The notes: generated from the letters alone by a model not told the origin. Shown: positions 45,109-54,480, counted from the first letter of the stretch. The stretch is 64,000 nt of DNA from Planococcus circulans (GCF_020023385.1 NZ_JAIQCL010000001.1:837317-901316), one strand, 5' to 3'. Made by a program: numbers and translations.

Positions 45109-46708
45109 TCACGGGTATGGATAGAATCATTTCTTCTAAGAGAATGGGCATTTCTTCGAATGTGTTTTTGATGTGCAGACGCTCGGTGCGTTTGTGGGCG
45201 TCTTTGCCGTAGGGTCCAACGTTCAAAACAGGAGCGGTCAATTGTTTCATGGCTTCGAACGGGATGCTGTAGGGATCGCCATAGACGGGCGTGTTGTTTT
45301 CATAGGTGATCCAGCCCCCGTTTTGATCCGTGTAATTGACGTAGCTCAGATCAGAGATGCCGTTGAAATAATGAACTTGTTCGATGTCCAAGTTGAACTT
45401 TTCTTTGGCATTGGTTGTGACTTGTTCGACGCATAATTTGATCAGCTCGTTTTCTGATGAATTGACGGGCGGATAATAAGGCGGTGCGTACATCAGGACC
45501 ATGGCAGGAGTCAGTTCCTGGCAATTGATGAGCAGGATGTCTGTGACATGCATGGACTTTTCGCGGACGTCCCATTCGGGATGCATCAGCGTGTCGCGCA
45601 ACAAATCGGTGATATAGTCGTGACCGAATTTATTGAGCGCGTATTCCATCAGTTTTTCGTAGCGCATGACATTGATGCTGCCGAACGGTTCGATGTTTTC
45701 GCGTTCGCACATGGCGCGGTAATCGCGCTCGCAATGGGCAGCTGCCTCTTTCGCGACGTTTTCAAAAATCTCGAAGACTTCTTCCGCGTTGCGTTCCATC
45801 ATGAAGACATTGTACATGGCCGACGTACGGTACGGAGTCTGTGCCGAATAGGACAACTTCATATCACGCTGCATCAGAGTGACCGGCAGCGGTGTCGTCT
45901 CCCCATAGACGACTTCCTTGAAACTTGGATTCCATTCCATCCGATGGGTCAGATAGGTCGAAATATAGCTTGATGTGATGCCTGACAACGGTTCGCCGAC
46001 ATGAGTCTCTTTGCCGTAAAACAACGCCGATGGCATGATTTTCCCGATTGAGCCAGTATACAGATAGTGAGTCTTATCGCCAGGTTTCATCGCAAATACG
46101 GGTTCGCCGTTAAGGAACAGGATGAATTCAAGCCCGTGTTCGCGCTCAAGGTCGAGCAGCTTGGCTACGCCATAGCGCATGCCTGCCGAGTTGACTTCCT
46201 CGTCCGGCACCGTCATCAGCAGCAGATTGATCGGCCATTCTTCGATAGAGGCTTTTTCAATCAATGCCATATGCAGGGCAAGGCCAGCTTTCATATCCAT
46301 CGTTCCGCGTCCGAAGAGGTATTCGCCTGAATCGAGGTCGCTTAACGTGTCCGCGTCGAATTCGTCACGGATCAGCTTGAAGGCCTCCGCCAATTTATAG
46401 GGACTGCATGCCAAAGGTTCCAGATCTCCGTATTCTCCTGTGTGCACCGTGTCGAAATGGCTGAGCAGGACAATCGTGTCGACCGCTTCCGGGTGTTTAT
46501 AGAGAGCCGTCACATTTTGCCGCTCCCAATTCACTTCACCCAATCCGATATATTCCGGATGTTCCTGGAAATAGGGAAGCTCCATCAGTTTGTCTTTCAG
46601 CTTAAAGGCAAACTCCACTTCTCCATCGGTCAATGTCAGGCTTTTCCAACCGACAAGTTCACACAATAACTCTTCTAATTTCTCTGGCGTTCCCCATAAT
46701 GTGGCCAT
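45095..46708 (-). CDS. rocB: RocB-type M20/M25/M40 metallohydrolase
   Basis: A 537-residue cytoplasmic zinc hydrolase related to RocB, encoded in the Bacillus arginine-utilisation operon; its exact reaction is not established. Motifs include IVLLSHFDTVHTGEYG (first metal ligand), FGRGTMDMKAGLALHMAL (bridging Asp), LLLMTVPDEEVNSAGMRYG (catalytic Glu pair) and VGPYGKDAHKRTERLH near the C-terminus (last His). GAGGAGTG precedes the ATG. It stands alone here, without roc neighbours, so an arginine link rests on family similarity only. Confidence 0.83.
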   Translation of the reverse strand: MATLWGTPEKLEELLCELVGWKSLTLTDGEVEFAFKLKDKLMELPYFQEHPEYIGLGEVNWERQNVTALYKHPEAVDTIVLLSHFDTVHTGEYGDLEPLACSPYKLAEAFKLIRDEFDADTLSDLDSGEYLFGRGTMDMKAGLALHMALIEKASIEEWPINLLLMTVPDEEVNSAGMRYGVAKLLDLEREHGLEFILFLNGEPVFAMKPGDKTHYLYTGSIGKIMPSALFYGKETHVGEPLSGITSSYISTYLTHRMEWNPSFKEVVYGETTPLPVTLMQRDMKLSYSAQTPYRTSAMYNVFMMERNAEEVFEIFENVAKEAAAHCERDYRAMCERENIEPFGSINVMRYEKLMEYALNKFGHDYITDLLRDTLMHPEWDVREKSMHVTDILLINCQELTPAMVLMYAPPYYPPVNSSENELIKLCVEQVTTNAKEKFNLDIEQVHYFNGISDLSYVNYTDQNGGWITYENNTPVYGDPYSIPFEAMKQLTAPVLNVGPYGKDAHKRTERLHIKNTFEEMPILLEEMILSIPVKSRH

Positions 46709-46850
46709 GGCTTTTCACTCCTCTGATTGTTCTTGGCTGTCTAACTTTCTTCTATTATAGTGAACTTCCCTGTAAATAAAAAGAGGGCGCAAAAAAAGAA
46801 AAGCAGCCACCCTGCATTGCAATTTCGGCTTTTCCAACAATAAAACCAGT

Positions 46851-47765
46851 TCAATGCGAGAGCCGTTTTTTTCGTTTCTTCAAGAGATCTTCGGCAGCCC
46901 CAGAACCGAACAGCACGCCGATGACAATCAGCACCAAGCCGTAGATATGGCCGGGTGTGATCTTTTCATTCAAAATGACGCTGGCACCCACAAGGGAAAA
47001 TAAGGTGTTCAGGTTCATGAAGATGGCAGCTTTTGTCGGTCCTGCCTGCCCGATCGAATAATTATAGAGCATATGGCCGACCGCTGTCCCCAGCATCGCC
47101 GAGAACAGAAAAGCAATCCAGAACGATACGGGTACCGTGGCGAAAGCCCGGATTTCCCCTGGCTCCTGAATGAGCGAAATGATGAATAGGACGGTTGCGC
47201 CCACCACGAACATATAGCCCGTCAATAGACGCGGATCCAGTGAGCGCGCGGCATTGGCGATGACGATGTAGCTCAGCACCTGCGCAAGGATCGAGATGAA
47301 GACGAAAATGTCACCGACGTTCAATCCCGTGGCCGCACCGTTGCCCACCAATACTGTAGCAGCGACGCCTGCAAAGCCGACCACTACCCCGAGCCATTGC
47401 AGTTTGGACGGGAAATTGCGCATAATGAGCGATACCAATACCGCCGTCAACATCGGTCCTGTACCAAGGATCAATCCGGCATTTGAGCCGGTGGTCAAGG
47501 ACAGGCCGTTCGACAGGAAATAATGATGCGCAACGACATTGAGCAGCGAACCGAGGAAGATGAACTTCCAGTCGCTTTTAGCCGGCCAACGCAGCATTCT
47601 GAAGGCAGCCAGAATTCCGATCACCGACAATCCCGCCAATAAAATACGGAATGCCGTCAAGGTCACCGGATCCACAAATGCCACCATGTATTTAACAGAG
47701 GCTAAGTTAAAGCCCCAGACAATCATCACTGCTGTCAGGATGCCGTAAATTTTCCACTGAGTCAA
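46851..47765 (-). CDS. EamA/DMT-family transporter
   Basis: A ten-segment inner-membrane transporter (about 304 residues) made of two EamA repeats; the N-terminal repeat contains MIVWGFNLASVKYMV and the C-terminal one MLGTAVGHMLYNYSI and NLNTLFSLVGASVILNE. Substrates of this family are often metabolites or amino acids, exported; none can be named. TTG at 47765 is preferred over TTG at 47771 because AGAAGG lies 9 bp before it. No clear terminator follows. Confidence 0.87.
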   Translation of the reverse strand: MTQWKIYGILTAVMIVWGFNLASVKYMVAFVDPVTLTAFRILLAGLSVIGILAAFRMLRWPAKSDWKFIFLGSLLNVVAHHYFLSNGLSLTTGSNAGLILGTGPMLTAVLVSLIMRNFPSKLQWLGVVVGFAGVAATVLVGNGAATGLNVGDIFVFISILAQVLSYIVIANAARSLDPRLLTGYMFVVGATVLFIISLIQEPGEIRAFATVPVSFWIAFLFSAMLGTAVGHMLYNYSIGQAGPTKAAIFMNLNTLFSLVGASVILNEKITPGHIYGLVLIVIGVLFGSGAAEDLLKKRKKRLSH

Positions 47766-47878
47766 TTGCAAAGACCTTCTTTCGCTATCCGAATATAAGC
47801 ATTCATTTTACGCCTGTTTCCGGCATCTGTAAACGGACAAAAATTCACTTGTGGTTGGTTTTTTGTAATTACTTAAAT

Positions 47879-48080
47879 TGAACTATATGAGTTGAACTAA
47901 TAATTTTTAATGACCGATATTCCGCAAATCAGCTTGCTTGCCTGGGGCTCCCGCTGAGCTAGTCGCCCGAGTGGATCTCAGCACTTCGCTTCGCCCCCTG
48001 GGCGCCTGCGCTGTTTTGTTCCATCTCTGTGCTGTGAGAGTTCTCCAGCGCCGGTGTGTCTACAGGCTAGGCAAAGCAAT
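47879..48080. repeat. MITE-like repeat D with GC-rich core
   Basis: AGTTGAACTAATAAT and GATATTCCGCAAATCAGCTTGC are followed by a GC-rich core related to repeat C (CGCCCGAGTGGAT). A relative lies at 63756-63955, where AGTTGAAC occurs inverted at both ends. The copy here has one recognisable end. Confidence 0.5.
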
Positions 48081-48100
48081 CTCCTCAATCCCCTATTCCA

Positions 48101-49552
48101 TCAACGTACATTATAATTATAAGCCTTCCTGCCGATCAACAAACTAAAGGCAATGAAAGCGACGAGCGACAAGAGCACCGGCAGCGTCACGGTATGGACG
48201 CCGAACAGGTTGCCGTTTTCCAGGTTGTAGAAATGCAGCCCGATATAGCTGAGGATTCCGGTCGCCATCGATGCGATTGCGCCGTATTTATTGCCCCATT
48301 TCCAATACAGACCCAAAACGATCGGCCAGATGAAAGCTGCTTCCAAGCCTCCAAAGGCGAACAGGTTCAGGAAGATCAGCAAGTCGGGCGGATCCAAGGC
48401 GAGCAAAAAGACAATGATTCCCAAGATTCCGGTGACACCGAATGATACGCGCTTGATGGTTTTGATGGTGGCGTCCGGTTTTATGTAATTCAAGTAGACG
48501 TCTTTGACGATCGACGAGCTGACCAGCAGCAATAAGGAATCGACGGTCGACATGATGGCAGCCATCGGAGCGGCGAGAACGATGCCGGCTACCCACGGCG
48601 GCAAAGTTTCCAGCGCAATGAGCGGGATGACTTTGTCGCCGATTTCAATTCCCGGAAGTACAGGACGTGCAAAAACGCCGATCAAATGCATATTGAGCAT
48701 GATGAAGCCGGTGACGATCGTCCCGATGATCAAAGCTCTGTGCATCGAACGTGAATTCTTGTAGGACATCGCCCGCACGGCAATCTGCGGCAGGCCGACG
48801 ACGCCGACACCGACCAGGATCCAGAATGACGACACGTAAGCGGCACTTAAATCACCGCTTGCTCCGTATGGCGTGACCAGATTCGGGTTTTCATTGATGA
48901 GATCATTGACGATGTTCGGAATGCCTCCCCCTGCGATGATGACCGCGATCAGCAGGACCAATGTTCCGATCAGCATAACTGCACCCTGTACGGCATCGGT
49001 CAATGCAACTGCACGGAACCCGCCGATGGTGACGTAAACAAGGACACTGGCGGCAAATAAAAATAAAGCCGAATTATACGATAAGCCCGTCAGTGATTCC
49101 ACGAGGCGAGCGCCGCCGATCCACTGCGCCGCCATGGCAGAGAAAAGGAAGATGATGATGCTGAGTGCCGACAACAGCACGACGGCTGTACTGTCATAGC
49201 GCGATTTCAGGAAATCGATCATGGTGACGGCTTTGTAGCGGCGGGCCATGATGGCGTATTTCTTGCCGAGGATCATCAGGACGAAATAGCCGGTGACCAC
49301 TTGCGACATCGCAAGCAAGACCCAACCGAAGCCCATCGTATAGGCAGTTCCGGGTCCGCCCAAGAAACTCGACGCACTGCCGTAGGTTGCCACCATGGTC
49401 ATGGCCAGGACAAATCCGCCGAGTTCACGGCCGCCCAGGAAATAATCGCTGATGAAATTGGAGGACGCCGATAATTTACGGCTTGCCCAATAGCCGATAA
49501 AGAAGATGATCAACAAAAAGACGATCATCGGTACTAATACAGCGTAATTCAT
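48101..49552 (-). CDS. panF: Sodium/pantothenate symporter PanF
   Basis: A sodium:solute symporter family (SSS) importer of 483 residues with about 13 membrane segments, expected to take up pantothenate for coenzyme A synthesis. Family features seen: SDYFLGGRELGGFVLAMTM, VATYGSASSFLGGPGTAY, AAQWIGGARLVESLTG, GGFRAVALTDAVQG and AAIMSTVDSLLLLVSSSIVKD. Its start overlaps the stop of the upstream small membrane gene by 4 bp (ATGA). This pairing is the usual yhdT-panF arrangement and supports the substrate assignment. Confidence 0.92.
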   Translation of the reverse strand: MNYAVLVPMIVFLLIIFFIGYWASRKLSASSNFISDYFLGGRELGGFVLAMTMVATYGSASSFLGGPGTAYTMGFGWVLLAMSQVVTGYFVLMILGKKYAIMARRYKAVTMIDFLKSRYDSTAVVLLSALSIIIFLFSAMAAQWIGGARLVESLTGLSYNSALFLFAASVLVYVTIGGFRAVALTDAVQGAVMLIGTLVLLIAVIIAGGGIPNIVNDLINENPNLVTPYGASGDLSAAYVSSFWILVGVGVVGLPQIAVRAMSYKNSRSMHRALIIGTIVTGFIMLNMHLIGVFARPVLPGIEIGDKVIPLIALETLPPWVAGIVLAAPMAAIMSTVDSLLLLVSSSIVKDVYLNYIKPDATIKTIKRVSFGVTGILGIIVFLLALDPPDLLIFLNLFAFGGLEAAFIWPIVLGLYWKWGNKYGAIASMATGILSYIGLHFYNLENGNLFGVHTVTLPVLLSLVAFIAFSLLIGRKAYNYNVR

Positions 49553-49818
49553 TGGGAATCCTCCTCTTCCTCAAATGGGACTTCTACAAAGAAGAATTTC
49601 ACGATGACGATCACCAGCACCGCAATCACCAAAAAGCCGACGACGCAGCTATAGAAAAACCAATCCGGCAAACCGAAGACATAGCTGTATTCCTCTACCG
49701 GCCGTGAACCCATGCCATATGCAAATCCAAACCACCAGACAAAGTTGAACAGCGCCAAGCCCACGCCGATCCGTGCTTCCCGGTGTGCTATCTTAAATCG
49801 CCAATCTGTTTCTTCCAT
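49549..49818 (-). CDS. yhdT: YhdT-family small membrane protein
   Basis: An 89-residue protein with two membrane segments (about 20-40 and 52-75), DUF997/YhdT family. The conserved part is REARIGVGLALFNFVWWFGF and the YVFGLPDWFFYSC segment. It is almost always encoded with PanF, and the two genes here overlap by 4 bp; a role as small partner of the symporter is presumed. GGAGTG lies before the ATG. Confidence 0.9.
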   Translation of the reverse strand: MEETDWRFKIAHREARIGVGLALFNFVWWFGFAYGMGSRPVEEYSYVFGLPDWFFYSCVVGFLVIAVLVIVIVKFFFVEVPFEEEEDSQ

Positions 49819-49952
49819 TTCTGTTCACTCCGTTCACTCGCTATTTTCATTTCATGTCAGCAGTGGTTCAAGATCTCCACTGAGCAGTTTTATCTCAATC
49901 CATCGTACACTATTGCACCCTGCAGATTAACCCCCATGCTCTTTTGAACAAT

Positions 49953-49982
49953 CAAAAACCCGAAAGCTGTTGCTTCCGGGTC
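49953..49982 (-). terminator. Terminator of the HlyD-like operon
   Basis: On the minus strand ACCCGGAAGC pairs with GCTTTCGGGT (one G-U) and is followed by TTTTTG. Confidence 0.88.
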
Positions 49983-49996
49983 GGTCTAATGAATGG

Positions 49997-51295
49997 TTAA
50001 CGAGCCAGCAGGTATTCGACGTAGGCACGCCAATACGTATTTTTGGCGTATTCGAAATCAGGCTGGTGGCTTGGGAACGGCATGAAGACCTTTGGAGGCG
50101 AAACGAAGTTCTCCAGTTTTTCCTCATGGATGACAACCGTTCCGGCTTCAGGGCCCTCAGACAGCACGGCTCTCGCACCGTCTTCAAAATTGGTTGCCAC
50201 TGCCAGAGTCTTCGGCCGGCCATTGATGTTCAAGGTATGGGTTTTGCCTTCCGTACCGTCATAGTTGAAAAGCCAGGTGGTCGGAAGAGCTACCGCGTCT
50301 TCTGCGGTTTCCAAGGTAATGGATGTATTGACGTTGCTGCCATAAGGCATGGTATTTTCAATCGGCGTATCCGCAACAATCCGCACTTCGTAATAGGCGA
50401 GCGGGTTGTTCTGTTCTTTCGGATCTAACTGATGATAGGCTTCCAGCCATTTCGATTCTTCAGCCGGCATCTTGGAAACACTTTGGACCGTTCCAGTCGC
50501 GATGCCGTCTATGCCTTCACCTTCAATTTTAACCAGATCCGCCACTTCAACCAGCGGCCATTCATCCTCCAGCACATAGCTGAGGAATACTTTTTCATTT
50601 GAATAGAGTTCGATGCTCAACGGTTCTGTGTCCCGGTTGATCTTAGCGACTGTTCCATCCACTGGGCTGATGACCGATGGATTCGACAGGCTTTGCGATA
50701 ATTGCGCCTCGAGCACTGCCAATTGCGATTCAATCGAAGCCAGCTGTTGTTCGGCCTGCGCAATGCCTGCGGCGTAGGAACCGTCCTGAGGAACTGCTAC
50801 ACCGACCGAAACATTGACATCAAACTGAATGGTCTCATCCTCGTCATTGGTGATTTCGGAATTATCGGTCGCGTCCTGTGAGACCGGTCCGCCTTGGGCA
50901 GCTCTCGCCTGCTGAAGTGTGGCAAGTGAACTTCTTACTTCTGTCCGTTGCCCTTCCAAAGCGGTTTTCTGTGTTTCCCAAACCGCACGCTGCTCTTCGG
51001 TTTCCGCTTCGTTCAATGTAGCAAGTTCGGATCCTGCTGTAACGCTGTCGCCTTCACCCACCATCCATTGCTGAAGCGCTTCATGGTCCTGTACATAGAT
51101 TTTCACGGTTCCCTGCGGCGCCGTCAATGCTTCTTTGAACATCTGGGTCTCGTATGTATGCGTATAGGCCTGTTCATAGTCACTGACATAAACGCTTTTC
51201 GAAAGGATGCTTTTTTCGCCGAACATCAAAAGGGAGTTGGCTGTCAGAAAGGCGATGACCGCAACTGATAAGCCTACAAAAAAGAATCTATTCAA
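49997..51295 (-). CDS. HlyD-like membrane fusion/adaptor protein
   Basis: A 432-residue protein with one N-terminal membrane segment and an extracytoplasmic adaptor layout. It has a lipoyl-like half (QQWMVGEGDSVTAGSELATL), a coiled-coil hairpin (about 105-215, two heptad-rich helices with an acidic insertion), the second lipoyl half (VISPVDGTVAKINRD) and a beta-barrel region. Adaptors of this kind normally work with an ABC or other exporter, but no ATPase or permease lies next to it; only an unknown membrane protein does. The start is TTG at 51295, about 10 bp after AGGGGGC, overlapping the upstream stop by 8 bp. Confidence 0.78.
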   Translation of the reverse strand: MNRFFFVGLSVAVIAFLTANSLLMFGEKSILSKSVYVSDYEQAYTHTYETQMFKEALTAPQGTVKIYVQDHEALQQWMVGEGDSVTAGSELATLNEAETEEQRAVWETQKTALEGQRTEVRSSLATLQQARAAQGGPVSQDATDNSEITNDEDETIQFDVNVSVGVAVPQDGSYAAGIAQAEQQLASIESQLAVLEAQLSQSLSNPSVISPVDGTVAKINRDTEPLSIELYSNEKVFLSYVLEDEWPLVEVADLVKIEGEGIDGIATGTVQSVSKMPAEESKWLEAYHQLDPKEQNNPLAYYEVRIVADTPIENTMPYGSNVNTSITLETAEDAVALPTTWLFNYDGTEGKTHTLNINGRPKTLAVATNFEDGARAVLSEGPEAGTVVIHEEKLENFVSPPKVFMPFPSHQPDFEYAKNTYWRAYVEYLLAR

Positions 51296-51980
51296 CCGAA
51301 TTGCCCCCTTCCATGAACCCGCTCAGCATATCGTCCACTGGAATCAGGCCAAACGATGCCACAATCAGGGCAGCAAAGATATGGAGCATGATCAAGCCGA
51401 ATAAAATCAGCTTCGGGTTGATTTTCGTAAAGCTGCGGATAAATCGGTACTGCACCGCAATAATCAGCGAAGTGAATAAAGTCAGTTGGTTAAAGAAATA
51501 AATCAGGAAGTGGTTATCCAGGAATGTCGCGGCAATCGGTCCAAACGAAAAGATTGATACGGGCATCGTAAAACCGGTCACAGAAAACAATGCGAAAACC
51601 AAGCCCTTTTCGATGACCAGCAATGCAGTGACATAGGTCTGCATAATAATTGCTGCCCGCCATGGCATTCTGAGAATTTTGCTGAATAGAAAAGCGGCGC
51701 CATAAAGATGGAAAGCCAAATAGAAGCCTGCCCATAGCAGTGTTCCGACAAGCGATGTCCAACGTGCCAATGTATAAGCGTCCCACATGCCCGCTGCTAA
51801 TAGCGGCGTCAGGGAATCGGTGTTCATGCCCCAGATTTCACTGATGGCAAAGACCAGCAAGCCGATGGCGATGATGCAGGCAATGCGTTTATTGACGTTG
51901 CGCATTTCGGTATTTTGGATATTATGTATAAGTTGCCCTTGTCTTGGGAAGAAGTGCCAGAATCTGAAGTCTGATATCAT
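51288..51980 (-). CDS. Polytopic membrane protein of unknown function
   Basis: About 230 residues with five or six membrane segments; I do not recognise the family with confidence (a Yip1-like layout is possible). Short loops contain SDFRFWHFFPRQ at the N-terminus and RFIRSFTKINPKL before the last segment. The ATG at 51980 follows AAAGGA at about 10 bp; an in-frame TTG at 51998 is less likely. Its stop overlaps the HlyD-like start, so the two products are probably made together and may form one complex. Confidence 0.7.
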   Translation of the reverse strand: MISDFRFWHFFPRQGQLIHNIQNTEMRNVNKRIACIIAIGLLVFAISEIWGMNTDSLTPLLAAGMWDAYTLARWTSLVGTLLWAGFYLAFHLYGAAFLFSKILRMPWRAAIIMQTYVTALLVIEKGLVFALFSVTGFTMPVSIFSFGPIAATFLDNHFLIYFFNQLTLFTSLIIAVQYRFIRSFTKINPKLILFGLIMLHIFAALIVASFGLIPVDDMLSGFMEGGNSVE

Positions 51981-52135
51981 GCGCGTATGTCCTTTCAAGG
52001 CAATTGACGTTCTGCTTCACTTTACTTTACCAAAAAACCTTCCCCTTTGGAACGCATTAGCTGCCACATTTTCCAATATTTAAAAGGTTTGAGCCAAAAG
52101 GCTTAGAAGAATGGTTGAGGAGAGATTGAGAAGGT

Positions 52136-52374
52136 GGAAGAATTTGCTCCAGGCGGACAAGACATTGGCCGAAGGGAGTTCGGACAGTGGCTTTGCGACG
52201 AAGCTAGCGCAGCGATTGTAGGAGCATTCATATAGGGGTAAAGAAATCGCTCCAGAAGGACGCTTTCCAGGGGGCTTGCGCCGAACTAACTCGGGCTATG
52301 GCCCGAGTGGATTTCGGCACTTCGCTGCTCCCCAAGGAGTCGCCTCCTTCCGCTCTTTCTCCTAGGTTTCTTCA
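52136..52374. repeat. Repeats B and C side by side
   Basis: Repeat B (52136-52225; GGCGGACAAGACATTGGCC and GGAGTTCGGACAGTGGCTT) is inverted relative to 21311-21477. Repeat C (52227-52374; GACGCTTTCCAGGGGGCTTG, CGAGTGGATTTCGGCAC) is inverted relative to 30374-30505. 51981-52135 and 52375-52540 show nothing else. Confidence 0.65.
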
Positions 52375-52547
52375 AATTGATAGAAAGTGAGGGGGTAAGC
52401 ATCTCTGTTGTCTTCATTTGAAGAGAGAAAGAAATGATTTGCCCTTATGCTTTTCGCGTGAGAAAAAGCGGGCATGTTGGAGGAGCGAAGCGGATCGCTT
52501 TTGGTTTTAAGTTTGTGGGTAGTTGTGAGTGAGAGGTTGTATACTTC

Positions 52548-53140
52548 TACATAAACTTTTTATGGTTCTACCTAATTTTTGTGAACGGCTACATGACCGC
52601 TTCCCCTCTATACATGAACCTGTTGCTCCTTTATCTGCATATTTCCCTTCCTTACCTGAATTCCACCTATTCCAATAAGTTCAAGCCCCTAAATGGAAGC
52701 TGTTCGCGGGGCGAACAGCCCATCATAGGAAGCGACACTCTCTATCCTGACTTAGCTCACACCCAGTGATGGATTCCCCCACTCAACACATGATTTGTCA
52801 GTACATTTTCACGGAATTCATGTATGGATCCAAAAGGATGAGATAAAAATGCCACTTGTTCCAGTATAAGTACAAAACTCTCAGCTAGCCACTCGAAAAC
52901 TTCATGTAGAATATGTCTCCGATCAACATTACAAGCGAAGGCGCGTGCACTACCGCTGCCGAGCGTTTTCAGAACCCTACAAAATATACCATCCACAAAA
53001 AAAGAAAGTTGGCTTCCTACAAAACAACACCCAGCTGAGGCGCGCCGCCGGAGGGGACGGAGCCATAAGACTGGCAAGCGGAGCGCTGTCCGGCTTATGG
53101 CGGGAGTCCTCTCCAAAGCGCCGAAGCGGCTTGCAGACCC
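52548..53140 (-). repeat. Composite intergenic element, copy 2 (inverted)
   Basis: An inverted homologue of 9680-10266. From left: TACNTGA-type motifs 21 bp apart (52548, 52569, 52590, 52611, 52632, 52653); the hairpin GCTGTTCGC/GCGAACAGC (52699-52719); a linker with AGCTCACACCCAG; reversed motifs TCANGTA 21 bp apart (52817, 52838, 52859, 52880, 52901; the second and fourth weak); then the first hairpin A of the neighbouring array. Linker similarity to copy 1 includes CATGAATTCCG and GCTGGGTGTGAGC. Confidence 0.7.
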
Positions 53141-53890
53141 CAGCTCAAACTACTACCACTCGCCAAACGCTCCTCTCCCTAGCCAAGCGAAGGCGCGTGC
53201 ACGACCGCTGCCGAGCGTTTTCAGAACCCTACACAATATACCATCCACAAAAAAAGAACGTTGGCTTCCTACAAAACAACACCCAGCTGAGGCGCGCCGC
53301 CGGAGGGGACGGAGCCATAAGACTGGCAAGCGGAGCGCTGTCCGGCTTATGGCGGGAGTCCTCTCCAAAGCGCCGAAGCGGCTTGCAGACCCCAGCTCAA
53401 ACTACTACCACTAGCCAAAAGCTCCTCTCCCTATCCAAGCGAAGGCGCGTGCACCACCGCTGCCGAGCGTTTCCAGACCCCCACTCCCCCTACCACCAAC
53501 CAAAAAATCAGGCTGCTGCGTACAAGCCCCACACCCAGCTAAGGCGCGGCACCGGAGGGGACGGAGCCATAGGACTGGCAAGCGAAGCGGTGCCCGGCTT
53601 ATGGCGGGAGTCCTCTCCAACGCGCCGAAGCGGCTTGCAGACCCCAGCTCAAACTACTACCACTAGCCAAAAGCTCCTCTCCCTATCCAAGCGAAGGCGC
53701 GTGCACCACCGCTGCCGAGCGTTTCCAGAACCCCACTCCCCCTACCACCAAACAAAAAATCAGGCTGCTGCGTACAAGCCCCACACCCAGCTAAGGCGCG
53801 GCACCGGAGGGGACGGAGCCATAAGACTGGCAAGCGAAGCGGTGCCCGGCTTATGGCGGGAGTCCTCTCCAAAGCGCCGAAGCGACTTTC
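52930..53890 (+). repeat. 252-bp tandem array of hairpin-A units (four copies)
   Basis: Hairpins at 53050-53114, 53302-53366, 53554-53618 and 53806-53870, exactly 252 bp apart. The outer stem is GGAGGGGAC with GTCCTCTCC (one G-U pair on this strand only). The inner stem is CCATAAG/CTTATGG; the third copy has CCATAGG, which still pairs through G-U. Because 252 is a multiple of three, a 338-codon frame stays open through the array; it lacks a ribosome site and is not treated as a gene. Confidence 0.85.
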
Positions 53891-54015
53891 AGAACACAGT
53901 AAAAAATACTACTGCTCACCAAACCGCTTACAGAATCATTCCAATTTACTCCACTCACTAAGCGAAAGCGCGTCTTTCCAAAGCACCGAAGCGGCTTGCA
54001 GAACACGGTAAAAAA
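53891..54015 (+). repeat. Truncated hairpin-A ends
   Basis: Two fragments of the repeat end (AAGCGAAAGCGCGTCTTTCC, then GCACCGAAGCGGCTTGCAGA) without the hairpin. They look like remnants left by deletion between copies. Confidence 0.55.
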
Positions 54016-54055
54016 TACTCCCGCTAACTAAGAAGCTTCTTATAAAAAAGTACAA

Positions 54056-54090
54056 AAAAAGAAGGCTACCTTTGGCAGACAGCCTTCTTT
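54056..54090 (-). terminator. Terminator of the DUF2187 gene
   Basis: AAAGAAGGCT pairs with AGCCTTCTTT around a 13-base loop; a T run follows on the minus strand. Confidence 0.85.
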
Positions 54091-54099
54091 CTAATGGAA

Positions 54100-54330
54100 T
54101 TATGCTTCGACGATGCGGTATTTCTTATGTGAAATTACGGTCATGTTGGATGGCGCACCGATTTCTTTTGCGTCTTCTGGTGAAATCTCAACAATTACCG
54201 AGTTGTCCATAATTTTAAAGATGGTGCCGTTCACATCGACGCCGTTGCGAGTGAAGGAAATCCATTCACCGATGTAGCGCGCTGCTACGAATTCTGATAC
54301 TTCTTTTTCATGGGGTTGGAATGCCATCAT
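54100..54330 (-). CDS. DUF2187 (YkvS-like) small protein
   Basis: A 76-residue soluble protein of the DUF2187/YkvS type, a small beta-barrel-like fold. Conserved stretch: IGEWISFTRNGVDVNGTIFK and NSVIVEIS. No function is established for the family. The ATG at 54330 follows AGAGAGG; the longer upstream frame lacks a ribosome site and would add an unrelated 24 residues. It is transcribed alone, with its terminator next to the 252-bp repeat array. Confidence 0.8.
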   Translation of the reverse strand: MMAFQPHEKEVSEFVAARYIGEWISFTRNGVDVNGTIFKIMDNSVIVEISPEDAKEIGAPSNMTVISHKKYRIVEA

Positions 54331-54480
54331 TACCACGCCTCTCTTTTTAAACACTATCTGTTTATTATAACACATTTCGCTGCCCATTTCATCTCTAAGC
54401 AAACGCTCCAGCTAAATGATTTTATTCACAAAGCTGTTGATAGCGGGCTGTTTGGAAAATACAGAGAGGAAGTATCCCCT

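Noticed and set aside
52945..53961. 338-codon frame through the 252-bp repeat array as a repetitive protein gene
   Set aside because: It is open only because the repeat period is a multiple of three. It begins with GTG inside the repeat, has no ribosome site, and its product is a translation of the conserved hairpin DNA. Similar frames open on the other strand.
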